In this document: piece by piece, positions 7,997 to 16,129 of the stretch
How positions within the stretch are numbered: the stretch's first letter is position 1
Layout of the letters: each line of letters begins with the position of its first letter
NCBI GenBank assembly: GCA_038212215.1
Contig: JBBQUT010000006.1
Span: 109,230 to 173,229 of the forward strand
From: JALZAI01 sp038212215
Lineage (GTDB): Bacteria > Actinomycetota > Actinomycetes > Mycobacteriales > Jatrophihabitantaceae
Reading direction: 5' to 3'
DNA length: 64,000 nt
Program-made: the position numbers and the translations under genes
The notes under the pieces: model-generated
Databases searched by the model: none
The model's input: the letters and a program-made list of their open reading frames with translations, nothing else
What the model was told of the DNA's origin: nothing

Positions 7997-8863
7997 TCAG
8001 CCGAACACCACGGTCCGGTTGCCGTTGAGCAGCACCCTGGTCTCCGCGTGCCAGCGCACCGCGCGAGAGAGCACCTGACTTTCGACGTCGCGCCCGGCCG
8101 CCACGAGCCGCGCGGCACTGAGCGAGTGGTCGACGCGGATGACGTCCTGCTCGATGATCGGTCCCTCGTCCAAATCCGAACTCACGTAGTGCGCTGTCGC
8201 GCCGATCAGCTTCACACCGCGGTCGAAGGCCTGCTGGTAAGGCTTGGCTCCCTTGAAGCTGGGCAGGAACGAGTGGTGGATGTTGATGGCCCGTCCCTCC
8301 AGAAGCTTGCAGAGATCGTCGGAGAGCACCTGCATGTAGCGCGCCAGCACGACCAGGTGGATACCCAACGACCGCACCAGCGACGACAGTTCGGCCTCCG
8401 CGTCCGCTTTGGTTGCGGGGGTGACCGGGATGTGGTGGAAAGGTATGTCGTAGGACGTCGCCAGCCGCTGGAGGTCGGTGTGGTTCGAGACGACGGCCGG
8501 GATCTCGATCGGCAGTGAACCGATGCTTTGTCGGTACAGCAGGTCGTTGAGGCAGTGTCCTTCCTTGGAGACCATCACCAGAGTCCGGTATTTGGCCTGC
8601 GCGTCCCACATCTGCCAGCTCATCTGCGAGGTCTCGGCGACCGGGACGAACGCGGTCCGCAACCGCTCGAGCGTCATGGCGGGGTCGTAGATCTCGAAAT
8701 GCACCCGCATGAAGAAGCGCTGTTCGAGTCGGTCGTCGTACTGCTGGCTCTCCAGGATGTTGCCGGAGGAGTGGACGAGAAACGACGCGACTGCGAACAC
8801 GATGCCGGGCCGATCCGGGCAGACGATGGTCAGCACATATTCCGGCGGGCGTGCGACGGTCAT
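7997..8863 (-). CDS. purU: Formyltetrahydrofolate deformylase
   Basis: A 288-residue PurU. The N-terminal ACT domain (YVLTIVCPDRPGIVFAVASFL, about residues 8-85) is followed by the formyltransferase-fold catalytic domain. That domain has AVVSNHTDLQRLA, the catalytic INIHHSFLPSFKGAKPY region and HYVSSDLDEGPIIEQD. The enzyme hydrolyses 10-formyl-THF to formate and THF. Inside a methyl-to-THF cluster it offers an exit that regenerates free THF from C1 units released during demethylation. The start is supported by TAGGAG upstream of the ATG. The gene is convergent with the MttB-like gene and divergent from the second IclR gene. Confidence 0.95.
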   Translation of the reverse strand: MTVARPPEYVLTIVCPDRPGIVFAVASFLVHSSGNILESQQYDDRLEQRFFMRVHFEIYDPAMTLERLRTAFVPVAETSQMSWQMWDAQAKYRTLVMVSKEGHCLNDLLYRQSIGSLPIEIPAVVSNHTDLQRLATSYDIPFHHIPVTPATKADAEAELSSLVRSLGIHLVVLARYMQVLSDDLCKLLEGRAINIHHSFLPSFKGAKPYQQAFDRGVKLIGATAHYVSSDLDEGPIIEQDVIRVDHSLSAARLVAAGRDVESQVLSRAVRWHAETRVLLNGNRTVVFG

Positions 8864-8889
8864 CGTGGGCTCCTAGGCGGGGTCATGTG

Positions 8890-8904
8890 TTGCGTGCTGC
8901 GCAA
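8890..8904. promoter_or_regulatory. Candidate IclR-type operator, perfect TTGCG-N5-CGCAA dyad
   Basis: TTGCGTGCTGCGCAA is a perfect 5-bp inverted repeat with a 5-nt spacer in the 81-bp gap between purU and the divergent IclR gene. A second CGCAACA half-site follows at 8920-8926. The position would allow autoregulation and control of purU. Confidence 0.5.
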
Positions 8905-8944
8905 GAAGAGTCTGCTATACGCAACAGTCACGCGCTAGCATCGC

Positions 8945-9733
8945 ATGATGAGCAACAACGGTGCCACGGCTTCCGCGGTCCAGTCGGTGGAGCGCGCACT
9001 GACCATCCTGGACATCCTGGCGCGCTCCGGTGAAGCCGGCGTCACCGGGATCGCCGAGGAAATCGGCGTGCACAAGAGCACCGCCTTCCGGTTGATGGCG
9101 ACTCTCGAGCAGGGCGGCCTGGTCGAGCAGGCAGAGGATCGCGGCAAGTACCGGCTGGGTATGGGGATCCTTCGCCTCGCGGGCGCGACGACAGCGCGCC
9201 TCGACGTCGTCCAGGAGGCTCGCCCGATCTGCCGTCGACTGGCGTCGACGACCGGCGAGACGGTGAACATCGCGGTGCTTTCCGAAGGCGCGGCGCTCTA
9301 CCTCGACCAGTTCGCCGGCGCGTCCGCACTGCAGCCGCACAACTGGGTGGGCCAGCACATCCCGCTGCACGCCACGTCCAACGGCAAGGTACTGCTCAGC
9401 GGCTTGAGCGACGACGAGGTCGCGCATACTTTAGGGGCACTGAAGGCCTACACGGACGCCACGATCACCAGCAAAGCGGCGCTGCGTCGCGAGGTTCGCG
9501 AGGTGCGCGCGCGTGGCTACGCCAAAGCCGCCGACGAACTCGAGATCGGGCTGACAGCTGTCGCCGCCCCGATCCGCAATGCGCACGGCGACGTCATCGC
9601 CGCGCTCAGCCTGTCCGGGCCCACGTTCCGGCTGGACGCAGCGCGCGTCGAGCAGGTGTTGCCGAGGTTGCTCGAGGCAGCAGCCGACGTCTCGCACCGA
9701 CTCGGTTGGGGGGCGGCGTCGCAGCACCGGTAG
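8945..9733 (+). CDS. IclR-family transcriptional regulator, second copy
   Basis: A 262-residue IclR protein (261 if the second of two adjacent ATGs is used). The winged helix is AVQSVERALTILDILARSGEAGVTGIAEEIGVHKSTAFRLMATLEQGGLVEQ. The effector domain has HNWVGQHIPLHATSNGKVLLS, GYAKAADELEIGLTAVAAPI and ALSLSGPTFRLD. It lies upstream of and co-directional with the DMG-dehydrogenase-like gene (85-bp gap) and divergent from purU, with IclR-like dyads on both sides. It is therefore the likely regulator of the oxidative branch. It is clearly distinct in sequence from the IclR protein at 5597-6385. Confidence 0.92.
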   Translation: MMSNNGATASAVQSVERALTILDILARSGEAGVTGIAEEIGVHKSTAFRLMATLEQGGLVEQAEDRGKYRLGMGILRLAGATTARLDVVQEARPICRRLASTTGETVNIAVLSEGAALYLDQFAGASALQPHNWVGQHIPLHATSNGKVLLSGLSDDEVAHTLGALKAYTDATITSKAALRREVREVRARGYAKAADELEIGLTAVAAPIRNAHGDVIAALSLSGPTFRLDAARVEQVLPRLLEAAADVSHRLGWGAASQHR

Positions 9734-9754
9734 TGTTGCTTATCGTGCTCTCGA

Positions 9755-9769
9755 TTGTATGATTCGCAA
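9755..9769 (+). promoter_or_regulatory. Candidate IclR-type operator TTGTA-N5-CGCAA
   Basis: TTGTATGATTCGCAA, extended by CAAT to give ATTGT-N10-ACAAT symmetry, lies 50 bp before the DMG-dehydrogenase-like gene. It closely matches the box at 561-575. Confidence 0.45.
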
Positions 9770-9818
9770 CAATCTAGACGACAAGACGGTCGGTAAGTAG
9801 CAGGAGAGGACGGCACGC

Positions 9819-12335
9819 ATGGTGAGCGTTGCGAGTAGTGCGCGGGTGGTCGTGATCGGCGCGGGGATCGTCGGCAACAGTCTCGTATACCACCTGGCCC
9901 GGCTGGGCTGGCGTGACATCGTGCAGATCGACAAGGGCCCGCTGCCCAACCCGGGTGGCTCCACCGGGCACGCGTCCAACTTCATCTTCCCGGTGGATCA
10001 CTCGCGCGAGATCACCGACCTGACGTTGGACAGCATGCGCCAGTACAAGGAAATGGGCGTGTTCACCGAGTCAGGCGGGATCGAGGTCGCGCGCACCGAG
10101 GAGCGGATGCAGGAGCTGCGCCGCCGGATGTCGAGCGCGAAGGCATGGGGCATCCCGTCCGAACTGCTGACCCCTGAACAAGTCGCCGAGAAGGTGCCCT
10201 TCCTCGACCCGTCGGTCATCGTCGGCGCCTTCTACACACCGAGCGTCGGCGTCGTCGACTCGCTGCGCGCCGGCACCATCATGCGCGAGCGCGCGCAGGA
10301 ACTCGACGCGCTCACGGTGCTGCCCAATGTCGAGGTCACCGACCTCACCGTCGAGCACGGCCGGATCACCGCCGTGCGCACTTCAGGCGGCGACATCGCC
10401 ACCGACACCGTCGTCATCGCGTGCGGGGTCTGGAGCCCGAAGCTCGCGAAGATGGCGGGCGTGCACATCCCGCTCACCCCCGCGGTACACCAGATGATCA
10501 GCGTCGGACCCGTGCCGCAACTGGCCGAGAAGACCGGCGAGATCTCCTACCCGATCGTTCGCGACATGGACACGTTCTGCTACGAGCGCCAGCACGGCGG
10601 CGACATGGAGGTCGGCTCCTACGCGCACCGGCCGATCCTGCACGACCCGGAGGACATCCCGTCCATCGACCAGGCGAAGCTCTCGCCGACGGAATTGCCT
10701 TTCACCGACGAGGATTTCGACCCGCAACTCGAGCAGGCGCTGGAACTCATGCCTGAGATACTCGGCAACCCTGATGCCGAGATCCGCTACGCCATCAACG
10801 GACTGCTGTCGCTGACGCCGGACGGCGCACCGATCCTCGGGGAGAGCCCCGAAGTCAAGGGCGTCTGGTCGGCGGCGGCGGTGTGGATCAAGGAAGGCCC
10901 GGGTGTCGGGCGCTTGATGGCCGAGTGGATGACCGACGGCAACCCTGAGTACGACGCACACAGTACCGACATCGCCCGCTTCTACCCGCACCAGCGTTCC
11001 AAGCAGCACGTGAAGGCACGTACCAGCGAAGGCTTCAACAAGACCTACGGCATCGTGCACCCGTCCGAGCAGTGGGCCAGTGACCGTGATGTGCGCCTCG
11101 CGCCGATGCACGCGAGCCAGCGGGAACTCGGGGCCTTTTTCTTCGAGACCGCCGGTTGGGAACGACCGCACTGGTACGCCTCGAATGAAAGCCTGCTCGG
11201 CGAGTTCGGCGACGCTGTGCTGCCGCGCGAAGCCGAGTGGGACGCGCGCTGGTGGTCGCCCATCATCAACGCCGAACACCTCGCGATGCGCGAGCGCGCC
11301 GGATACGTCGACCTGACCGCGTTCTCGATCTTCGACGTGATGGGTCGGGGAGCGTGCAATGCGGTGCAGCGCATCGCTGTCGCGCAGACCGACGTCGCGC
11401 CCGGGCGGGTCGTCTACACGCCGATCATCGATGAGCGCGGCGGATTCCGCGCGGACCTCACCATCATGCGGTTGGACGAGGACCACTACCGCGTCGTGAC
11501 CGGCGGCGCGCACGGAAACCTTGATCGTAGGTGGTTCCGCGACCACCTGCCCGCGGACGGCTCGGCGCAGGTCGTCGACCAGACCTCGGCGCTGACCACG
11601 GTCGGGCTGTGGGGTCCGCGCGCACGCGACATCCTCGGCGCGCTGACCGAATCCGACATCAGCCACGACGCGTTCCGATTCAGCACCTGCCGCGCGATCG
11701 AAGTGGGCTCGCTCGACGTGCTCGCCTCGCGCATTTCCTACGTCGGCGAACTCGGCTGGGAGCTGTACGTGCCGATGGAACAGGGCGCGCGGCTCTGGCA
11801 GTTGCTGCGCGACGCCGGGCGTCCACATGGCGCCGTCCCGGTCGGCATCGGCGTCTACGGCACGACCGGACGCATCGAGAAGGGCTACCGCGCTTTCGGC
11901 GCCGAACTGGACGCCGAGCGCACCATCGTCGAAGCCGCAATGATGCGCCCGAAGGTGAAAGACGCGGACTTCATCGGCCGCGAGGCCTACCTCAAGCAGC
12001 GCGACAACGACCCGGCCAGCGTGCTGTGCACGCTGAGCGTCGACGACCACACCTCGTCCGGCGGTACGAAGCGCTACATGCTCGGCGGCGAGCCGGTGCT
12101 CACGCCCGACGGCGAGGCGCTGGTCGACGGGCACGGCCACCGCGCGTACGTCACGTCCGCGGGCTCGGCACCCTCGCTCGGCAAGCACCTGCTGATGGCT
12201 TACCTGCCCCCGGACGTCGCCACCGTCGGCACGAGACTCGCCGTGGACTACTTCGAGGAGCGCTACCCGGTCACCGTTGCCGCTGGCGACGCGACGGCGC
12301 TCTTCGATCCCGACAACACCCGCATCCGGAGCTAG
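9819..12335 (+). CDS. Dimethylglycine dehydrogenase-like flavoprotein (DAO plus GcvT domains)
   Basis: An 838-residue protein with the domain order of DMGDH/sarcosine dehydrogenase. The N-terminal FAD domain has VVVIGAGIVGNSLVYHLARLGW, and the STGHASNF motif places His51 where related enzymes attach FAD covalently. A DAO substrate domain runs to about residue 400. The C-terminal half is GcvT-like folate binding (YVDLTAFSIFDVMG, GELGWELYVPMEQG, GIGVYGTTGRIEKGYRAFG). Such enzymes oxidatively demethylate N-methylglycines, pass electrons to ETF and can trap formaldehyde as methylene-THF. EtfB and EtfA follow immediately, which supports dehydrogenase rather than oxidase activity. AGGAGAGG lies upstream of the ATG. 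The exact substrate (dimethylglycine, sarcosine or another N-methyl amine) is uncertain. Confidence 0.85.
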   Translation: MVSVASSARVVVIGAGIVGNSLVYHLARLGWRDIVQIDKGPLPNPGGSTGHASNFIFPVDHSREITDLTLDSMRQYKEMGVFTESGGIEVARTEERMQELRRRMSSAKAWGIPSELLTPEQVAEKVPFLDPSVIVGAFYTPSVGVVDSLRAGTIMRERAQELDALTVLPNVEVTDLTVEHGRITAVRTSGGDIATDTVVIACGVWSPKLAKMAGVHIPLTPAVHQMISVGPVPQLAEKTGEISYPIVRDMDTFCYERQHGGDMEVGSYAHRPILHDPEDIPSIDQAKLSPTELPFTDEDFDPQLEQALELMPEILGNPDAEIRYAINGLLSLTPDGAPILGESPEVKGVWSAAAVWIKEGPGVGRLMAEWMTDGNPEYDAHSTDIARFYPHQRSKQHVKARTSEGFNKTYGIVHPSEQWASDRDVRLAPMHASQRELGAFFFETAGWERPHWYASNESLLGEFGDAVLPREAEWDARWWSPIINAEHLAMRERAGYVDLTAFSIFDVMGRGACNAVQRIAVAQTDVAPGRVVYTPIIDERGGFRADLTIMRLDEDHYRVVTGGAHGNLDRRWFRDHLPADGSAQVVDQTSALTTVGLWGPRARDILGALTESDISHDAFRFSTCRAIEVGSLDVLASRISYVGELGWELYVPMEQGARLWQLLRDAGRPHGAVPVGIGVYGTTGRIEKGYRAFGAELDAERTIVEAAMMRPKVKDADFIGREAYLKQRDNDPASVLCTLSVDDHTSSGGTKRYMLGGEPVLTPDGEALVDGHGHRAYVTSAGSAPSLGKHLLMAYLPPDVATVGTRLAVDYFEERYPVTVAAGDATALFDPDNTRIRS

Positions 12336-12338
12336 CGA

Positions 12339-13112
12339 ATGGTCAACGTGCTGGTCTGCATCAAGCGGGTACCCGACGTCTCCGGCGAGGTGCTGCTCAC
12401 CGAGGACGAGATGTCTGTGGACGCCCGCCACGTCGGCTTCACCGTCAGCCCGCACGAGGAGTGCGCGGTCGAACTCGCTACCCAGCTCGCGCAGAGCTCG
12501 GGCGGCACGGCGACCGTGCTCACGCTGGGGCCGAGCGAGAGCATCGAGCAGCTACGTTCTGCGCTCGCGGTCGGCTGCTCCGACGGCGTGCTGATCCACG
12601 CCGAGGCCGACCGTTATGGACCGGTCGACGTCGCCCGAGCGATCGCCGATGTGGTGCGCGCCCGCGCGGACGCCGGAATCGACTACGGCCTGATCCTGCT
12701 CGGCAACGACGCCGCCGACACCGGCGACTTCCAGGTGCCGATTCGGTTGGCGTACGCCCTTGATCGTCCGGTCGTCACCGGCATCTCGACGCTCGAACTG
12801 GACGGCGCTGGCGTTTCGGCACGCGCCGACGGACCCGACGGCGCCGAGATCTTCGACCTGCCGCTGCCCGCTGTGGTCGCGGTGATGGAGGGCGGGGTCA
12901 GCCCTCGCTACCCGTCGATCCCAGGCCGGATGAAGGCCAAGAAGGCACCGGTCGAGACGGTATCGCCGGCGAGGGAGCCGCGCGGATCCGGTCGGGCGCG
13001 CCTGAAGTTACCCCCACGGCGTCCGAGCACCGTCGAGGTCCTCGGAACAGGCCCCGACGCGGCGCCTGCGGTCGTGGATCTGCTGCTCGAACTGGGGGTG
13101 GTGCCGTCATGA
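12339..13112 (+). CDS. etfB: Electron transfer flavoprotein beta subunit
   Basis: A 257-residue ETF beta subunit. The N-terminus NVLVCIKRVPDVSGEVLL and the internal PHEECAVELATQLA and LILLGNDAADTGDFQVP segments (AMP-site region) are typical. The C-terminal LPAVVAVMEGGVSPRYPSIPGRMKAKK loop matches the partner-docking region of the family. It starts three bases after the flavoprotein stop codon, giving tight coupling, and overlaps etfA by four bases. This appears to be a dedicated ETF for the DMG-dehydrogenase-like enzyme; the general ETF of fatty-acid oxidation would be elsewhere. Confidence 0.93.
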   Translation: MVNVLVCIKRVPDVSGEVLLTEDEMSVDARHVGFTVSPHEECAVELATQLAQSSGGTATVLTLGPSESIEQLRSALAVGCSDGVLIHAEADRYGPVDVARAIADVVRARADAGIDYGLILLGNDAADTGDFQVPIRLAYALDRPVVTGISTLELDGAGVSARADGPDGAEIFDLPLPAVVAVMEGGVSPRYPSIPGRMKAKKAPVETVSPAREPRGSGRARLKLPPRRPSTVEVLGTGPDAAPAVVDLLLELGVVPS

Positions 13113-14098
13113 TTCTGGTACTGGTTGAGACCGACGCCACGGGAGCGATCGAGGTCTCCCGCGAGACGCTCACCTTCGCCCGGGAGCTGGGCCAACGCGC
13201 CGGTGCACCGGTGCAAGCCGTGTGCATCGGCGCGTTGCCCGACGGCGCGCGCACGGGCCTGCTGACGCAGCTGGGCGCCCAGGGCATCTCATTGGTGTAC
13301 CGCCCCGACGACGAGCGGCTGAACGACTACGCGGCGGCGGCATGGGCCGCGGCGCTACTCGACGTCGCGGAGACGACCGCCGCGAGCGCGCTACTCGCTG
13401 CTGGCACGCCGCGCGGCAACGAGGTGCTGGCACATGCCGCCGCGCGCCTGGACGTCGCGATGGCCGCAAATGTGGTGCGGGTGGACGCGCCCGCCCCGTT
13501 CGTCGTGACGCGGCAGGTGGTCGGCGGCGCTGCTTGGGAGGAGATGCAGCTGCCCGACCGCGTCGCCGTCCTCTCGGTGGCCGGACACGCGTGCGATGCG
13601 CAGGCTGCGCCGGCTCCGGTCGAGGCCGAAATCGTCGCCTGCACACCGAAGATCACCGACCACGATCTGGTTGCGCGCGTCGCCCGGGTCGAGGGCTCGG
13701 TTGCCGGCGACGCGGGAGCGCTCACCAGCGCGCGGGTCGTCGTCGGAGCCGGACGCGGCGCTGGCGGGCCGGACGGCTTCGCCGATCTGCTCGAGCTGAC
13801 TCAGTTGCTCGGCGGGGCGCTCGGGGTCTCCCGTGTAGTAACCAGCCTCGGCTGGCGTCCGCATGCGGAGCAGGTCGGCCAGACCGGCAGCCGCATCGCT
13901 CCGGATCTCTATGTCGCGTGCGGCATCAGCGGCGCGATCCAGCACTGGGCAGGCTGCCAGTCCGCCAAAACGATCCTGGCGGTCAACACCGACGCCGATG
14001 CTCCGATGGTGACCAAGGCGCATTACGCCGTGATCGGCGACCTGCACGAGGTCGTGCCGGCGATCAACGCCGAACTGCGCAGGCGGCTCGGCCGATGA
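13109..14098 (+). CDS. etfA: Electron transfer flavoprotein alpha subunit
   Basis: A 329-residue ETF alpha subunit. The C-terminal FAD domain is clear: ARVVVGAGRGAGG, GVSRVVTSLGW, QVGQTGSRIAPDLYVACGISGAIQH and ILAVNTDADAPM. The N-terminal half is the usual more variable domain. The ATG overlaps the etfB stop (ATGA). With EtfB it would carry electrons from the upstream dehydrogenase to ETF:quinone oxidoreductase, for which no gene is seen in the window. It is the last gene of this operon; a 155-bp gap precedes the transporter genes. Confidence 0.94.
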   Translation: MILVLVETDATGAIEVSRETLTFARELGQRAGAPVQAVCIGALPDGARTGLLTQLGAQGISLVYRPDDERLNDYAAAAWAAALLDVAETTAASALLAAGTPRGNEVLAHAAARLDVAMAANVVRVDAPAPFVVTRQVVGGAAWEEMQLPDRVAVLSVAGHACDAQAAPAPVEAEIVACTPKITDHDLVARVARVEGSVAGDAGALTSARVVVGAGRGAGGPDGFADLLELTQLLGGALGVSRVVTSLGWRPHAEQVGQTGSRIAPDLYVACGISGAIQHWAGCQSAKTILAVNTDADAPMVTKAHYAVIGDLHEVVPAINAELRRRLGR

Positions 14099-14253
14099 AC
14101 GAGGTATGTCCGCCTTAGTGGGCAGATTTTGGCGAGCGGCGTGATAACGGTGCTGTCACGGATTCGGGTATTGCCGGGCGTGGGCTGAGACTGCCCGAAC
14201 GCTCTGATTAGGATAAGCGAACTCGAGGGTGGAAAGGCTGGTTTCATAGCGAG

Positions 14254-15312
14254 ATGTCGATGCCGAACCAAACATTACCGTCGCAGTCGCCACAAGCTTC
14301 GGAGGCTTCGCACCACACGGCCGCCCCTTTGGAGTTCCGCGCAGTCACCAAGCGCTACGAAGGCGCCAAGGGTGCCGCGATCGAAGACCTCTCAATCACC
14401 GTGCCCGCGGGTGAGGTTTGCGTGCTGGTGGGGCCGTCCGGCTGCGGCAAGACCACGGCAATGCGCCTGGTCAATCGGATGATCGACCTGACCAGCGGGG
14501 ACATCCTGATCGATGGCAAGAGCATTCTGGGGCGGGCGCCCACGCAGCTGCGCCGCGAGATCGGTTACGTGATCCAGCATGTCGGACTGTTCCCGCATCT
14601 GAACATCATCGACAACGTCACGATGGTGCCACGGTTGCTCGGCTGGGACCGCAAGCGGAGCCGCCGGCGCGGTGAGGAGCTGCTCGATCTGGTCGGCCTT
14701 CCGCAAGAGATGGGCTCGCGCTACCCGAGTCAGCTGTCCGGCGGTCAGCGTCAACGCGTTGGCGTGGCGCGGGCGCTGGCGGCCGATCCCCCACTGATGT
14801 TGATGGACGAGCCGTTCGGGGCGATCGACCCGATCAATCGCGAGCGACTGCAGAACGAGTTCCTGCGGCTGCAAGGTGAGCTTCGCAAGACGATCGTGTT
14901 CGTCACGCACGACATCGATGAGGCGATCAGAATGGGTGACCGCATCGCGATCCTGCGCGAGGGCGGGGAACTTGTGCAGTACGACACCCCGGACAACATC
15001 CTCGCTGCACCTGCCGACGATTTCGTCGCGCGCTTCGTCGGCGCCGACCGCGGGCTCAAGCGGCTCGCCCTGACCAATGTCGGCGACATCGAACTCGAAG
15101 CGCCGCAGCGCGATTCGACACCCGAGCGCAGCTTGCCGCTCACCGCGTCGTTGCGCGATGCCCTGTCGCTGATGATGAGCGACGCACGCGGCCCGGTAGC
15201 GGTGACCGACGCTGACGGCAAGGTGCGCGGCTCGGTATCCATCGAGTTGATTACCAAGACCCTGCGCACCACCAAGGAAAAGACGGCGGCGGACAAGTCG
15301 GCGGCGTCGTGA
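14254..15312 (+). CDS. Betaine/choline ABC transporter ATP-binding protein (OpuCA/ProV-like)
   Basis: A 352-residue ATPase of the quaternary-amine uptake family. Walker A GPSGCGKTT lies at residues 60-68, the Q-loop in GYVIQHVGLFPHL, the signature LSGGQRQRV near residue 161, Walker B LMLMDEPFGAIDP, and the switch His in VFVTHDIDEA. After residue about 240 there is a single CBS-like segment (LRDALSLMMSDARGPVAVTDADGKVRGSV), as in OpuCA-type subunits that sense ionic strength. The gene overlaps the permease gene by four bases and heads a four-gene operon. A TAGGAT -10-like hexamer lies about 40 bp upstream. Confidence 0.93.
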   Translation: MSMPNQTLPSQSPQASEASHHTAAPLEFRAVTKRYEGAKGAAIEDLSITVPAGEVCVLVGPSGCGKTTAMRLVNRMIDLTSGDILIDGKSILGRAPTQLRREIGYVIQHVGLFPHLNIIDNVTMVPRLLGWDRKRSRRRGEELLDLVGLPQEMGSRYPSQLSGGQRQRVGVARALAADPPLMLMDEPFGAIDPINRERLQNEFLRLQGELRKTIVFVTHDIDEAIRMGDRIAILREGGELVQYDTPDNILAAPADDFVARFVGADRGLKRLALTNVGDIELEAPQRDSTPERSLPLTASLRDALSLMMSDARGPVAVTDADGKVRGSVSIELITKTLRTTKEKTAADKSAAS

Positions 15313-16043
15313 CGCTGCTGCCGATGGCGGCGCCGGTCATCCCCGACTTCGGCAAGACGTCCGGATGTGTGAAGAACAACGGCACCTTCTGCTGGGACTG
15401 GTTCAAGGACCATTGGGCGGGCGCGGACGGCTTGAGCAGCCATTTCGTCGAGCACATCGAACTGACATTGATCGCGGTGGCCATCGGATTCGCCATCTCG
15501 TTTTTCCTCGCCCTGCTTGCCTACCGCGCGCGCTGGCTCACCGCGCCAGTGACGTTCGTGTCCAGCCTGCTGTACACCGTGCCGTCCCTTGCCGCGTTCT
15601 ACATCCTGGCTCCGATCACCGGCATCAACGATTACACCGTCGAGATCGCCTTGGTGTCCTACACTTTGCTGATCTTGTTCACCAACACCCTGGCCGGACT
15701 CACCGGAGTCTCGGAGGAGATCCGCGACGCCGCGCGCGGCATCGGTCTCACCCGCTCACAATCGCTGTGGCGCGTCGAACTTCCGCTTGCCGTGCCTACG
15801 ATCGTCGCCGGGTTGCGTGTCGCGACTGTCACGATCATTTCACTCGTCACCGTCGCGGGGTTGATCGTGCCCGACGGCCTCGGGTACGTGATTTACGCCT
15901 TGGGCTTGCAGAAGAACAGCTTCAACACCGCGCTGATCGCCGGCGGTGTGTTGTGCATCATCCTGGCGCTGGCCGCGGACGCCCTGCTTGCCGGGCTGCA
16001 ACGCGTGATCACGCCGTGGGCCGCGGCGCGAAGGATCCGGTGA
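15309..16043 (+). CDS. Betaine/choline ABC transporter permease (OpuCB-like)
   Basis: A 244-residue integral membrane permease of the BPD-transport family. The hydrophobic segments number about five or six (ELTLIAVAIGFAISFFLALLA, LLYTVPSLAAFYILAPI, IALVSYTLLILFTNTLAGL and others). The cytoplasmic EAA loop is EEIRDAARGIGLTRSQSLWRVELPLAVP. The start GTG overlaps the stop of the ATPase gene. It would pair with the second permease at 16126 to form a heterodimeric channel, the usual OpuC arrangement with separate substrate-binding lipoprotein. Confidence 0.9.
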   Translation: MTLLPMAAPVIPDFGKTSGCVKNNGTFCWDWFKDHWAGADGLSSHFVEHIELTLIAVAIGFAISFFLALLAYRARWLTAPVTFVSSLLYTVPSLAAFYILAPITGINDYTVEIALVSYTLLILFTNTLAGLTGVSEEIRDAARGIGLTRSQSLWRVELPLAVPTIVAGLRVATVTIISLVTVAGLIVPDGLGYVIYALGLQKNSFNTALIAGGVLCIILALAADALLAGLQRVITPWAAARRIR

Positions 16044-16051
16044 GGACGGGC

Positions 16052-16129
16052 ATGAGCGAGGCTTGCCGAGCGAACCAATGTGATCGCGACTCCGCATGCC
16101 CGCCCGGAGCGAAGCGAGGACGGGCATGA
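16052..16129 (+). repeat. GAGCGAAGCGAG-type junction element 2, with 25-codon frame
   Basis: The insertion is bounded by two copies of the 16-mer GAGGACGGGCATGAGC (16042 and 16117) between the two permease genes. From the first ATG (16052) the frame MSEACRANQC...KRGRA is open for 25 codons. It stops at a TGA overlapping the second ATG, which is the real start of the next permease. Its left half matches element 1; its right half (CCGGAGCGAAGCGAG) matches element 3 in reverse orientation. Confidence 0.65.

Noticed and set aside
4900..8945. Cobalamin riboswitch for the corrinoid genes
   Set aside because: The gaps are 34-93 bp and contain no B12-box-like sequence or space for the fold.
10383..12455. 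A 690-codon antisense frame opposite the DMGDH-like gene
   Set aside because: Shadow of a well-supported gene; translation is low in hydrophobic core patterns and matches nothing.
15365..16129. A 254-codon alternative frame overlapping the first permease
   Set aside because: Only its last 25 codons, within the junction element, are of interest; the rest is Arg/His-rich shadow sequence.
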